A stretch of DNA of 64,000 bases, from positions 1,426,001 to 1,490,000 of the forward strand of contig NZ_OZ246016.1 in NCBI RefSeq assembly GCF_965230735.1, in the 5' to 3' direction. The notes beneath the pieces were generated by a model. It had not been told where the DNA came from. It made no database searches and worked only from the letters and a program-made list of their open reading frames with translations. The position numbers and the translations under genes were made by a program. Positions 42,461 through 51,187 of the stretch are shown piece by piece. This DNA comes from Motiliproteus sp965230735 (GTDB lineage: Bacteria > Pseudomonadota > Gammaproteobacteria > Pseudomonadales > Balneatricaceae). The first letter of the stretch is position 1. Each line of letters starts with the position of its first letter.

Positions 42461-43567
42461 ATGGGGTTTGAAGGCAAGGTTTGTATCGATGCCGGGCAGG
42501 ATGCTCAAGGCGGGGCGACGCTGGCGATCGATCTGCAGCGGCCGCAGTTGGCCCAGCGTCTGCTAACGGGTGTCGAGCCGACCCAGGCCCTGAGCCGGGT
42601 GGAGCAGGTGTTTGTGGTCTGCCGGCAGTCCCAGCGGGCGGCGGCGCTGAAGGCGCTGGGATTGCCGCATGATCCGCGGCTGGTCCAACAGAAAGTGTTG
42701 CTGGAGAGTATCGAGCAGCTGCTCTGGCGTTTATCGATCGACCTGCCCCACTCGTTGGCGCTGGGGGCCGGAATGGAGCCGTTCGCGGTGATCCGCCGCT
42801 ATATCAGCCAGCAGCTGGCGGCCGAATCGCTCGATGCCCATGGCGATGAGTTGATCCGTACCCTGGAAGGTTTTTTTGCCTCGCTGAGCGGGGTTTCCTG
42901 CAACGAATTTCTGGCTTTTGACCGGGCTCAATTTGAATCCTGGTTGGAGACCTACAATGGTTTGGTGCCGCTGTGCTTGCGTCAGGTCGCTAGGGTTTCT
43001 GTGGAGCCGGCTTTGGAGCCGGTCGGATTGCTGCCGCAACAGGCGATCGAGACATTAGGGTCTACGTTGGCTAGGCAGTTGGCGGACCCGGTCAACAGTG
43101 ACTCGTTTTGTCAGCGACCGAGTCTGGACCAGCAGACTTATGAGACCGGTCCCTTGGCCTATATGCAGTCGTGGCCGCTGATCGAACAGTTGCAACATGC
43201 CTCGGCCAGCCCGCTGCTGCTGCGTTACGCCGCCAAACTGCTCTATCTGGCCAGTTTGATCAGTCGTGACGCCCTGCTGCAGCCGCAGGGGATCTGCGGT
43301 TCGGTTGCGCTGGATGAGGGGCAACTGGGTTGGGTCAACAGTGTACGGGGGTTGCTGCTGCACTGGGTCAAGCTGGACGCGAGCGTAACGGGGATCGCCG
43401 AGTACCGGATCTGCGCCCCGACCGAGTGGAATTTTCACCCGCAAGGTCAGTTCAGCCGCCTGGCCAGTCAGGTCGGTATCGACCATCCACAGCGAAAGCT
43501 GGCGCTGGAGCAGATCGCCCTGGCATTGGATCCCTGCGTGCCTTTCGAAGTCAGGGTTCAGGCTTAG
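42461..43567 (+). CDS. hupK: Hydrogenase accessory protein HupK/HoxV-like
   Basis: HupK resembles a catalytically dead hydrogenase large subunit and is thought to act as a scaffold for building the active-site iron ligands. The 368-residue protein has a C-terminal APTEWNFHPQGQFSRLA segment, comparable to the APTSWNFSPRDN of large subunits, and ends LALDPCVPFEVRVQA: the first Cys of the DPCxxC motif is kept and the second is not. The N-terminal half is variable. This supports the family call. It is typically found with O2-tolerant or Hup-type enzymes rather than E. coli-type hyb operons. Confidence 0.85.
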   Translation: MGFEGKVCIDAGQDAQGGATLAIDLQRPQLAQRLLTGVEPTQALSRVEQVFVVCRQSQRAAALKALGLPHDPRLVQQKVLLESIEQLLWRLSIDLPHSLALGAGMEPFAVIRRYISQQLAAESLDAHGDELIRTLEGFFASLSGVSCNEFLAFDRAQFESWLETYNGLVPLCLRQVARVSVEPALEPVGLLPQQAIETLGSTLARQLADPVNSDSFCQRPSLDQQTYETGPLAYMQSWPLIEQLQHASASPLLLRYAAKLLYLASLISRDALLQPQGICGSVALDEGQLGWVNSVRGLLLHWVKLDASVTGIAEYRICAPTEWNFHPQGQFSRLASQVGIDHPQRKLALEQIALALDPCVPFEVRVQA

Positions 43568-43637
43568 GACGAAAACACGAACACTCGGGTATCAACGTGG
43601 ATGAGCCCCGCTGGTGCATTATTCAGAGGTAGCTTAA

Positions 43638-43979
43638 ATGCATGAAATGTCGCTGGCTGAAGGGATGATTCAGCTGATTGAAGAGCAGGCACGGAGTCAG
43701 CAGTTTGAGCGGGTCACCGCGGTCCATCTCGAGATCGGTCGACTATCCAATGTGGAGGTCGAGGCGATGCGCTTCTGCTTCGATGCGGTAATCCGTGGCA
43801 CCCTGGCCGAGGGGGCCGGTTTGACCATCACCGAAACCCCCGGTATCGGCTGGTGCATGGACTGTTCCCAGAGTGTTGAGCATCAGGCCCTGTACGACCC
43901 CTGTCCGCTGTGCGGCGGTTACAAAATCCAGGTAACCGGGGGAAATCAGATGTTGATCAAGGAACTGGAAGTCAGCTGA
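43638..43979 (+). CDS. hypA: Hydrogenase nickel metallochaperone HypA
   Basis: HypA binds nickel through its N-terminal MHE and holds zinc with two CxxC motifs. This 113-residue protein begins MHEMSLAEGMIQLIEE and has CMDCSQSV and CPLCGGYK, all in place. Together with HypB it inserts nickel into the large subunit. The GAGG ribosome site is well placed. hypB follows 121 bases later. Confidence 0.95.
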   Translation: MHEMSLAEGMIQLIEEQARSQQFERVTAVHLEIGRLSNVEVEAMRFCFDAVIRGTLAEGAGLTITETPGIGWCMDCSQSVEHQALYDPCPLCGGYKIQVTGGNQMLIKELEVS

Positions 43980-44100
43980 GCGCAGACTGGCTGGATAGGT
44001 TAAATGGCGCCGATTACGGTTGTCGAGAGTGCATAATTAGAATCCGTTGCCGAGGCTTAATGAGCAAGCGGATCCAGACAGAATAACAGGAGTCAGCCCT

Positions 44101-45090
44101 ATGTGTACCAGTTGCGGATGCAGCCATGGCGAGGCCCGGATCGAAGGTGCTGCGCTATCGCGGGAGCATAGCCACTCCGAGGGCCATACCCACAGCCACG
44201 ATCACGGCCATGCTCATGACCATGGCCACAGCTGCGGCCATCACCACCATCACGATCATTCCCATGAACATGGCGGTACTACCGAAGCGGCAATGAGCCG
44301 TGACGGCGATAACCTGCATTTCGGTGCCGGCCCGGCTCGCTCCCATGCGCCGGGGTTGAGTCAGACCCGGATGATTCAGATCGAACAGAGCATCCTGTCC
44401 AAGAATGATCAGTACGCCGCCGTCAATCGCAGCCGGTTCGCGGCGCGCTCGATTCTGGCATTGAACCTGGTTTCCAGTCCGGGGTCGGGCAAGACCACGC
44501 TGTTGACCCGGACGCTGGAGGATATCCAGGGGCAGATCGATCTAGCGGTGATTGAGGGCGATCAGGAGACTGCCAACGATGCCGAGCGGATCCGCAGCAC
44601 TGGCGTGCAGGCGATTCAGGTCAATACCGGCAAGGGCTGCCATCTGGACGCCCATATGGTCGGCCACGCGCTGGAACAGCTTGAGTTCGGCGATCAGGGG
44701 GTGCTGTTTATCGAGAATGTCGGCAACCTGGTCTGCCCGGCCGGCTTCGACCTGGGTGAGGCCCATAAGGTGGCGATCCTGTCGGTCACCGAGGGTGAAG
44801 ACAAGCCGCTCAAATACCCGGACATGTTCCATGCATCCGACCTGCTGCTGCTGAACAAGGTCGACCTGCTGCCGCACCTGGACTTCGACGTCGAAAGTTG
44901 TATCGAAAACGCCCGCAAGGTGAACCCCGATATCGAGGTGATCCGCTGTTCGGCCACCAGCGGTGAGGGCATGGCCGAATGGTATCAATGGCTGGAGCAG
45001 CGTCGTCGAACGTTGTTGGAACAGCAGCTGGAGCCGTTGCGCAAACGGATTCAAACCATCGAAGCCAACCTGGCGAAAGGGATCGGCTGA
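44101..45090 (+). CDS. hypB: Hydrogenase nickel incorporation GTPase HypB
   Basis: The 329-residue protein begins with MCTSCGC, the high-affinity metal site of the CxxCGC type, and has a His-rich stretch (residues ~23-60 with about 20 His) for nickel storage. The GTPase core follows: VSSPGSGKTTLL (P-loop), EGDQETANDAERI, CHLDAHMV and LLNKVDLLPHL. The ATG at 44101 after CAGGAG is preferred to the upstream frame start. It ends two bases before hoxA starts. Confidence 0.95.
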   Translation: MCTSCGCSHGEARIEGAALSREHSHSEGHTHSHDHGHAHDHGHSCGHHHHHDHSHEHGGTTEAAMSRDGDNLHFGAGPARSHAPGLSQTRMIQIEQSILSKNDQYAAVNRSRFAARSILALNLVSSPGSGKTTLLTRTLEDIQGQIDLAVIEGDQETANDAERIRSTGVQAIQVNTGKGCHLDAHMVGHALEQLEFGDQGVLFIENVGNLVCPAGFDLGEAHKVAILSVTEGEDKPLKYPDMFHASDLLLLNKVDLLPHLDFDVESCIENARKVNPDIEVIRCSATSGEGMAEWYQWLEQRRRTLLEQQLEPLRKRIQTIEANLAKGIG

Positions 45091-45091
45091 G

Positions 45092-46618
45092 ATGAGCGGT
45101 TATGCTTTCGAGCTGGACCGGGTTCTGGTCGTCGATGACGAGGTCCGTTCACTCGAGACCATCACCCGAGCGCTGGACGACGACTTCGAGGTGATCTGCG
45201 CCAACAGTGCCGCCGACGCCGAAGCGTTGCTGGAGCAGCAGCCGGTACAGGTGATCCTATGCGACCAGCGGATGCCCGAGCGCACCGGGGTCGAGTTTCT
45301 GGCCGACACCCGCGAGCGCTGGCCGCAGATCCCACGAATCATCATCTCCGGCTATACCGACTCGGAAAACATCATCCACGCCATCAATCAGGCGGGTATC
45401 TTCCACTACCTGACCAAACCCTGGCATCCGGAGCAACTGCTCAATGTGGTCAAAAACGCGGTCCAGCTGTTTCACCTGCAACAGCAGAATCAGCTGCTGG
45501 CCAACGAACTGAATTTCAGTGCCAGCACGTTGGAGACCCGACTGCGCAGCCAGCGCCGCGAGCTGCAGCGTGAGTATCAGCTCGATCGTATCGTGCGGGC
45601 CGATGACAGCCCGATGAACGCGCTGATCGAACGGCTGCAGCAGGTGGCCCGTTACGATGTCAGTGTGATGATCAGCGGCGAATCCGGTACCGGCAAGGAG
45701 TTGCTGGCACGGGCGATCCACTACAACAGCCCCCGGGCCGACAAACCCTTCGTGATCGAGAACTGCGGCGCGCTGCACGACGAACTGTTGTCGAGCGAAC
45801 TGTTCGGCCACAAGAAGGGCGCCTTTACCGGTGCCACCACCGATCACGTTGGTCTGTTCGAGAAGGCCAACGGCGGCACCATCTTTCTGGACGAGATCGG
45901 CGAAGTCTCGCCGGCGTTTCAGGTCAAGTTGCTGCGGGTGCTGCAGGAGGGCGAGATCCGCCCGCTCGGCTCCAATCAGAGTAAACGGGTCAATGTACGC
46001 GTTGTTGCCGCCACCAATCGGGATCTGCTGGCCGAGGTGAAGGCCAAGCGCTTCCGGGCCGATCTGTACTATCGGCTGACCACGGTAGAGCTGCCGGTAC
46101 TGCCGCTGCGGCAACGGCCGATGGATATTCTGCCGATCGCCGAGAGCTTGCTGCGCGAGTACGCACCGGTGTTCGACTGTGGCGAAGCCCGGTTCAGCGC
46201 CGAGCTCGGTGCCTGTCTGCAGGCCTATCGCTGGCCCGGTAATGTGCGGGAGATGCAGAACGAGATTCAGCGCTTACTGGTGTTCAGTCGCTGCGACGGC
46301 GCCAACGACGGGCCGAAATTACTCCAGCCGCAGCAGTTGTCCGCGCCGTTGCGGGCCGATCTGCCGCAAGCCCTTGAACCGGTCGAGATTGAAGATTATG
46401 TTGCCGACGCCCTCGAGGATGGGCCGCGGCTGAGTTTGAAAACCCAGGTTGAGGCGTTGGAGCGGCAGATGATTTTACGGGCGCTGGATTACTTTCAGGG
46501 TAACAAGAGTAAAGCCGCGCAAGCCCTGGGACTGTCGCGGGTTGGGCTGGCGAACAAACTCAAGCGCTACCAAATAGACCCCTTTGAGGAGATAGATGAT
46601 GGACGTTTCGACCACTGA
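45092..46618 (+). CDS. hoxA: NtrC-type response regulator HoxA/HupR
   Basis: This is the predicted transcriptional activator of the hydrogenase genes. The 508-residue protein has a receiver domain (acidic pair at Asp15 and Asp16, phosphorylation site Asp58, conserved Lys109), a linker, an AAA+ domain with Walker A GESGTGKE (residues 196-203) and the sigma-54-contact loop GAFTGA (243-248), and a C-terminal Fis-type HTH (NKSKAAQALGLSRVGLANKLKRYQI). ATG 45092 is preferred; the longer frame overlaps hypB. The partner kinase HoxJ is encoded about 31 kb upstream. In known systems the non-phosphorylated form is active and HoxJ phosphorylation switches it off. Confidence 0.94.
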   Translation: MSGYAFELDRVLVVDDEVRSLETITRALDDDFEVICANSAADAEALLEQQPVQVILCDQRMPERTGVEFLADTRERWPQIPRIIISGYTDSENIIHAINQAGIFHYLTKPWHPEQLLNVVKNAVQLFHLQQQNQLLANELNFSASTLETRLRSQRRELQREYQLDRIVRADDSPMNALIERLQQVARYDVSVMISGESGTGKELLARAIHYNSPRADKPFVIENCGALHDELLSSELFGHKKGAFTGATTDHVGLFEKANGGTIFLDEIGEVSPAFQVKLLRVLQEGEIRPLGSNQSKRVNVRVVAATNRDLLAEVKAKRFRADLYYRLTTVELPVLPLRQRPMDILPIAESLLREYAPVFDCGEARFSAELGACLQAYRWPGNVREMQNEIQRLLVFSRCDGANDGPKLLQPQQLSAPLRADLPQALEPVEIEDYVADALEDGPRLSLKTQVEALERQMILRALDYFQGNKSKAAQALGLSRVGLANKLKRYQIDPFEEIDDGRFDH

Positions 46619-47339
46619 AGCGACCCTGGCACTGGCGTTTGGCTTGGGATTGCTGCACGCCCTGGATGCCGACCATGTGATGGCGGTTTCCGGGCTGGCT
46701 TCAGGTCGCCCCGGTTGGCGCAGCTGCGTGGCGTTCTGCCGTCGATGGGCCATCGGCCATGGCCTGACCCTGCTGTTGATTGCGGCGGCGGTGTACCTGT
46801 TTAGTCTGGCGATTCCCGAGCCCCTGAGCCATACGGCCGAGTCTCTGGTCGGCCTGATGCTGGTGGTGATCGGCGGCTGGGCGATCTGGAGCCTGTTGCG
46901 GCAACGTTTCACCTTCAGCTTTCATCGCCACGGAGCCCAGATCGCGCATAGCCACTGGCATCGGCACGATCATGTGGAATCCGATACCCCGTTACGTCAC
47001 TCGGACGAATCGACAGTGGCAACGGACAGAGCCCGGTTACATCGATTGGCCGAACGTCATTCGCCGGTGCTGGTGGGCATGTTGCACGGAGTTGCGGGCA
47101 GTGCGCCGTTGTTGGTGCTGATCCCGCTGAGTCGATTCGATTCGGTGAGCCATGCGCTGGGTTATGTGCTGCTGTTCAGTGTCGGCGTGGTGATTTCGAT
47201 GCTGGTTTTCGGTGGCCTGATGGGTGGGGCTTACCAGACCCTGAATCGTCTGGGGCAGCGCGTCGTCGATGGCGTTCGGGCGCTGGTGGCGATGAGCGCG
47301 GTGGGTTTCGGTGCCCATCTGTTGAGCGGCTACCTGTAA
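46596..47339 (+). CDS. Nickel permease, NiCoT/RcnA-related
   Basis: The 247-residue membrane protein has the helix-II motif LLHALDADHVMAVSGLA, close to the HA-x-DADHI signature of nickel/cobalt permeases, and GHGLTLLLIAA soon after. A His-rich cytoplasmic or periplasmic loop (residues 111-133, FHRHGAQIAHSHWHRHDH) lies midway and a second HGVAGSAPLLVL segment follows. It overlaps the end of hoxA by 23 bases and precedes hypF by three, so it is part of the hyp operon and probably supplies nickel for the hydrogenases. Uptake rather than efflux is inferred from context. Confidence 0.8.
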   Translation: MMDVSTTEATLALAFGLGLLHALDADHVMAVSGLASGRPGWRSCVAFCRRWAIGHGLTLLLIAAAVYLFSLAIPEPLSHTAESLVGLMLVVIGGWAIWSLLRQRFTFSFHRHGAQIAHSHWHRHDHVESDTPLRHSDESTVATDRARLHRLAERHSPVLVGMLHGVAGSAPLLVLIPLSRFDSVSHALGYVLLFSVGVVISMLVFGGLMGGAYQTLNRLGQRVVDGVRALVAMSAVGFGAHLLSGYL

Positions 47340-47342
47340 ACG

Positions 47343-49751
47343 ATGATCGGTCTTCATCGACTGCGTATCGGCGGTGAAGTCCAGGGGGTGGGCTTTCGCC
47401 CCCATGTTTATCAGCTGGCGACCCGGCTAAAGCTGCCGGGCCGGGTACTCAATGACGGTGCCGGGGTGCTGGTTGATCTGCTCTGCACCGCGGAGCAACT
47501 GGCGCAGTTTTCCGAGCAACTTAAGCGCGATCTGCCGCCGCTGGCTTCGATCGATCAGTTCGAGCGGCAGCCGCTGGCGGACCTCGATAATCAGATCGAG
47601 CAGTCCCTTCGGCAGCGGCCGTTCTATATCGATCACAGCGGTGCCGGACCGGTTCAAACCCAGGTGGCACCGGACGCGGCCACCTGCCCGGATTGTCTGA
47701 GCGAGCTGTTCGATCCGAACGATCGGCGCTACCGCTATCCCTTTATCAACTGTACCCACTGCGGTCCGCGATACAGCATCATCCGGCAACTGCCCTACGA
47801 TCGACCCGCCACCAGCATGGCTAAGTTTGAACTCTGTTCGTGCTGTGCTGACGAGTACGCCGATCCGCAGCACCGACGCTTTCACGCCCAGCCCAACGCC
47901 TGTCCGGATTGCGGGCCGCAGCTTTGGCTGGCGGACAGCGAGGGGCAACGGTCAAGCGTGAGCGATCCGATCGAAGCGGCGGTTGAGCGGCTGCAGCAGG
48001 GACAGATTCTGGCGATCAAGGGGATTGGTGGTTTTCATCTGGCCTGCGATGCCGATAACCCGGCGGCGGTCGAACGATTGCGCCAACGCAAGCACCGCCC
48101 GAGTAAGCCGCTGGCGGTGATGGTGGCCAGTCCGGCATCGCTGGAATCCTTGGTCTCCTTTGAACCCGAACAGTTGGCTGCGCTTCGCAGCGCCCAGGCG
48201 CCGATCCTACTGCTGGCTCAAAAGCCCGATAACGGCCTGCCGGATGCGATTGCGCCGGGACTGAATCAGCTCGGGGTCATGTTGCCCTATACCCCGATTC
48301 AGCATCTGCTATTTCATCAGGCGGCCGGCCGTCCGGCGGGAACCGACTGGCTCAAACAACCGCAATCGCTGCGCCTGGTGATGACCAGCGCCAATGCCAG
48401 CGGACGACCACTGGTGTACCGCAACGACGAGGCGCTCACCCAGCTGCGTGGGATTGCCGATTGCTTGCTGTTGCATGATCGGGATATTCAGATGCGCTGC
48501 GACGATGCGGTGGTCAATGGGCTGCCGGGACTCGACTCCGTCACCGGCGGCCGATCGACGGTGGTGCGGCGCGGCCGGGGGATGGCACCGAAAGTTGTCC
48601 GATTACCATGCTCGGGGCCTTCGACCCTGGCGCTGGGTGGCTTCTTCAAGAACAGCATCTGTGTCGCCCAGGGCGACAAAGCCTACCTGTCGCAATATAT
48701 CGGCGACCTGGATAACCCGGACAACTGCCGCTACTTGGAGCAGACCCTGGATCATTTGTGCGCGCTGTTTCAGATCAAGCCCGAGCAAGTCGCTTGTGAT
48801 CGGCATCCGGATTTCTACAGCAGCCAGTTTGCCCAGCGATTGGCGAACGAGCGCCGACTGCCGCTGATTGAGGTGCAGCACCACCATGCCCATGCGGCGG
48901 CAGTAGCGGCCGAGCACCATCTTAACCAGCCCTATCTGGCGTTGACGCTGGATGGCTTGGGGCTGGGGGACGACGGCACTCTCTGGGGGGGGGAACTGCT
49001 CAGGATTGAACGGGGCAAGATGACGCGCTTGGGCGCGTTTAAACCGTTGTCTCTACCCGGCGGCGATCGTGCTGCCCGCGAACCCTGGCGGATCGGTTTG
49101 GGCTTTCTGATCGAGCAGGGGCAGGATCAGCTGGCTCGCCAGCGTTACGGCGATCGGCCCGGCTATGAGGTGCTGACGCAGATGGTCCGCAACCGCAGCC
49201 ATTGCCCACAAACCAGCAGTGCCGGGCGGCTGTTCGATGCCGCGGCCTCGCTCAGCGGACTCTGCGATCTGAACTCCTACGAGGCGGAAGCGGCGATGCG
49301 GTTGGAGTCGACCGCCCGAGAGGCGCAATCCGTACCGGTGGACGGATCAACACGGCAGCACTATTTCCAGATCGATGCCGACAATCGGCTCGATTTCAGC
49401 CCGTTGCTGTTGGCACTTCCCCAGCGGGATCCGGCCGAGGCTGCAGATCTATTCCACCGGGTATTGATTCAGGCGCTGAGCCAATGGGTGGTTCAGGCCC
49501 AAGCGCAGACTGGCATCGATACCGTGGTACTTAGCGGCGGTTGCCTGCTGAACCGGATCCTGTCGAGTGGCTTGCAGCAGGCGTTGGCGTCCGTGGAGGG
49601 GCTGCGATGCTACGGCGCCGAGCAACTGCCTCCCAACGACAGTGGCCTGGCGTTGGGGCAGGCCTGGGTGGCGATTGAACGGGCACGGCTGAGAGCTGGT
49701 GCCGATCAACAGACCGAACAGCCATGCGCTGGCGGTGCTTTAACGAGGTAG
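47343..49751 (+). CDS. hypF: Carbamoyltransferase HypF
   Basis: HypF activates carbamoyl phosphate and passes the carbamoyl group to HypE for CN ligand synthesis. The 802-residue protein has in order an acylphosphatase domain (VQGVGFRPHVYQLA), two zinc-finger-like motifs (CPDCLSEL...CTHCG and CSCCADEY...CPDCG), a YrdC-like domain (LAIKGIGGFHLACDADN) and a Kae1-like C-terminal domain with VQHHHAHAAAVAAEH. The length is normal for the family. It starts 3 bases after the permease gene. Confidence 0.95.
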   Translation: MIGLHRLRIGGEVQGVGFRPHVYQLATRLKLPGRVLNDGAGVLVDLLCTAEQLAQFSEQLKRDLPPLASIDQFERQPLADLDNQIEQSLRQRPFYIDHSGAGPVQTQVAPDAATCPDCLSELFDPNDRRYRYPFINCTHCGPRYSIIRQLPYDRPATSMAKFELCSCCADEYADPQHRRFHAQPNACPDCGPQLWLADSEGQRSSVSDPIEAAVERLQQGQILAIKGIGGFHLACDADNPAAVERLRQRKHRPSKPLAVMVASPASLESLVSFEPEQLAALRSAQAPILLLAQKPDNGLPDAIAPGLNQLGVMLPYTPIQHLLFHQAAGRPAGTDWLKQPQSLRLVMTSANASGRPLVYRNDEALTQLRGIADCLLLHDRDIQMRCDDAVVNGLPGLDSVTGGRSTVVRRGRGMAPKVVRLPCSGPSTLALGGFFKNSICVAQGDKAYLSQYIGDLDNPDNCRYLEQTLDHLCALFQIKPEQVACDRHPDFYSSQFAQRLANERRLPLIEVQHHHAHAAAVAAEHHLNQPYLALTLDGLGLGDDGTLWGGELLRIERGKMTRLGAFKPLSLPGGDRAAREPWRIGLGFLIEQGQDQLARQRYGDRPGYEVLTQMVRNRSHCPQTSSAGRLFDAAASLSGLCDLNSYEAEAAMRLESTAREAQSVPVDGSTRQHYFQIDADNRLDFSPLLLALPQRDPAEAADLFHRVLIQALSQWVVQAQAQTGIDTVVLSGGCLLNRILSSGLQQALASVEGLRCYGAEQLPPNDSGLALGQAWVAIERARLRAGADQQTEQPCAGGALTR

Positions 49752-49756
49752 AGTTT

Positions 49757-50038
49757 ATGTGTCTGGCGATTCCGGTTCGGGTCGAGCAACTGTGCGAAGA
49801 CGACAACGCCCTGGTCGATATCGGCGGGGTCAAGAAGCAGGTGTCGGTGGCGCTGGTGGACGATGTCCAGGTCGGTGACTACGTGATCATGCACGTGGGC
49901 TTCGCGCTGAATAAGGTTGATCCGGATGAGGCCGAGAAGACCCTGGCCCTGTTTGCCGAGATGGGGGTGCTGGAGCAGGCGCTGGCCGATAATGCCGACG
50001 CGATCGCAGAATCCGAAGCGGAGGAGGCGTCAGCATGA
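49757..50038 (+). CDS. hypC: Hydrogenase chaperone HypC, copy 2
   Basis: The 93-residue protein begins MCLAIPVRVEQL with the exposed Cys2 that binds Fe(CN)2CO and passes it from HypD to the large subunit. The ATG at 49757 is six bases after the hypF stop; the extended frame is rejected. The stop overlaps the hypD start as ATGA. A second HypC family member lies at 41512. Confidence 0.94.
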   Translation: MCLAIPVRVEQLCEDDNALVDIGGVKKQVSVALVDDVQVGDYVIMHVGFALNKVDPDEAEKTLALFAEMGVLEQALADNADAIAESEAEEASA

Positions 50039-51168
50039 AGTATGTCGACGAGTACCGAGACGGCAAGACCGCCCGCCATATCGCAGCCAAGATCCGGGCC
50101 GAGGTGAAGCCGGATCGCAGTTACGCCTTTATGGAGTTCTGCGGCGGCCATACCCATGCGATCTTCCGCTACGGCATTCCGGATCTGCTGCCCGACAATG
50201 TCCGGATGATCCATGGTCCGGGTTGCCCGGTCTGCGTACTGCCGGTGCCCCGAATCGATGCGGCGATCGAGTTGGCGGTCGATCATGATGTGATTCTGTG
50301 CAGCTACGGCGACATGATGCGGGTGCCCGGTTCCAACCGCCGCAGCCTGCTGAAAGCCAAGGCCGACGGTGCCGACATCCGGATGGTTTACTCCTGCGCC
50401 GATGCCCTGGCGATCGCCCGTGATAATCCGCAGCGTCAGGTGGTGTTTTTCGCCATCGGTTTCGAGACCACCACGCCGCCGACGGCGCTGGTGATCCAGC
50501 AGGCCAAGAAACTCGGCATCGCGAACTTCAGTGTGTTCTGCAACCACGTCCTGACGCCGTCGGCGATCAGCACCATTCTCGAGTCCCCCGAAGTGCGGGA
50601 CATGGGCGTGGTGCCGCTGAACGGATTTATCGGGCCGGCCCACGTCAGCACGGTGATCGGTTCGCAGCCCTATGAGTATTTCGCCGAGGAGTACCAGAAA
50701 CCGGTGGTGATCGCCGGGTTTGAGCCGCTGGATGTGCTGCAGGCGATCCTGATGCTGATCCGCCAGGTCAACGAAGGTCGGGCTGAGGTCGAGAATGAGT
50801 TTGTCCGCGCCGTAACCGAGCAGGGTAACCGCAAAGCCAAGGCGCTGGTGGCGGAGATCTTCGAGATGCGACCGGAGTTCGAGTGGCGCGGCCTGGGGCT
50901 GGTGCCGTACTCGGGTTTGCGGATCAAAGCCCCCTACGCCGAGTTTGACGCCGAGAAGCGCTTTGCTCTGGCGCCGTCGTTGGGGCGGGATCATAAGGCC
51001 TGCGAGTGCCCGGCAATCCTGCGCGGGATCAAGACACCGAAGGACTGCAAACTGTTTGGCAAGGGCTGTACCCCGGAGAACCCGGTCGGCTCCTGCATGG
51101 TGTCATCCGAAGGGGCCTGTGCGGCTTATTACAGCTACGGTCGTCATCAACAGCGCAGCGCTGGTTAA
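50035..51168 (+). CDS. hypD: Fe-(CN)2CO scaffold protein HypD
   Basis: HypD assembles the iron ligands with HypC. The 377-residue protein has FCGGHTHAIFRYGI, GPGCPVCVLP, and the C-terminal cluster-binding cysteines (ACECPAIL, CKLFGKGCTPENPVGSCMVSSEGACAAYY). All canonical cysteines are present. It is coupled to hypC by a 4-base overlap. Confidence 0.96.
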   Translation: MKYVDEYRDGKTARHIAAKIRAEVKPDRSYAFMEFCGGHTHAIFRYGIPDLLPDNVRMIHGPGCPVCVLPVPRIDAAIELAVDHDVILCSYGDMMRVPGSNRRSLLKAKADGADIRMVYSCADALAIARDNPQRQVVFFAIGFETTTPPTALVIQQAKKLGIANFSVFCNHVLTPSAISTILESPEVRDMGVVPLNGFIGPAHVSTVIGSQPYEYFAEEYQKPVVIAGFEPLDVLQAILMLIRQVNEGRAEVENEFVRAVTEQGNRKAKALVAEIFEMRPEFEWRGLGLVPYSGLRIKAPYAEFDAEKRFALAPSLGRDHKACECPAILRGIKTPKDCKLFGKGCTPENPVGSCMVSSEGACAAYYSYGRHQQRSAG

Positions 51169-51187
51169 GATTTTCTGAGGTATCTCC

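Noticed and set aside
49724..49756. A longer N-terminus for HypC at 49724, and similar extensions for hoxA, hypB, hypX, slyD, gatA and the Old Yellow Enzyme gene
   Set aside because: The family start motifs (MCLAIP, MCTSCGC and so on) and ribosome sites fit the internal ATG codons; the extensions overlap the preceding genes or match nothing.
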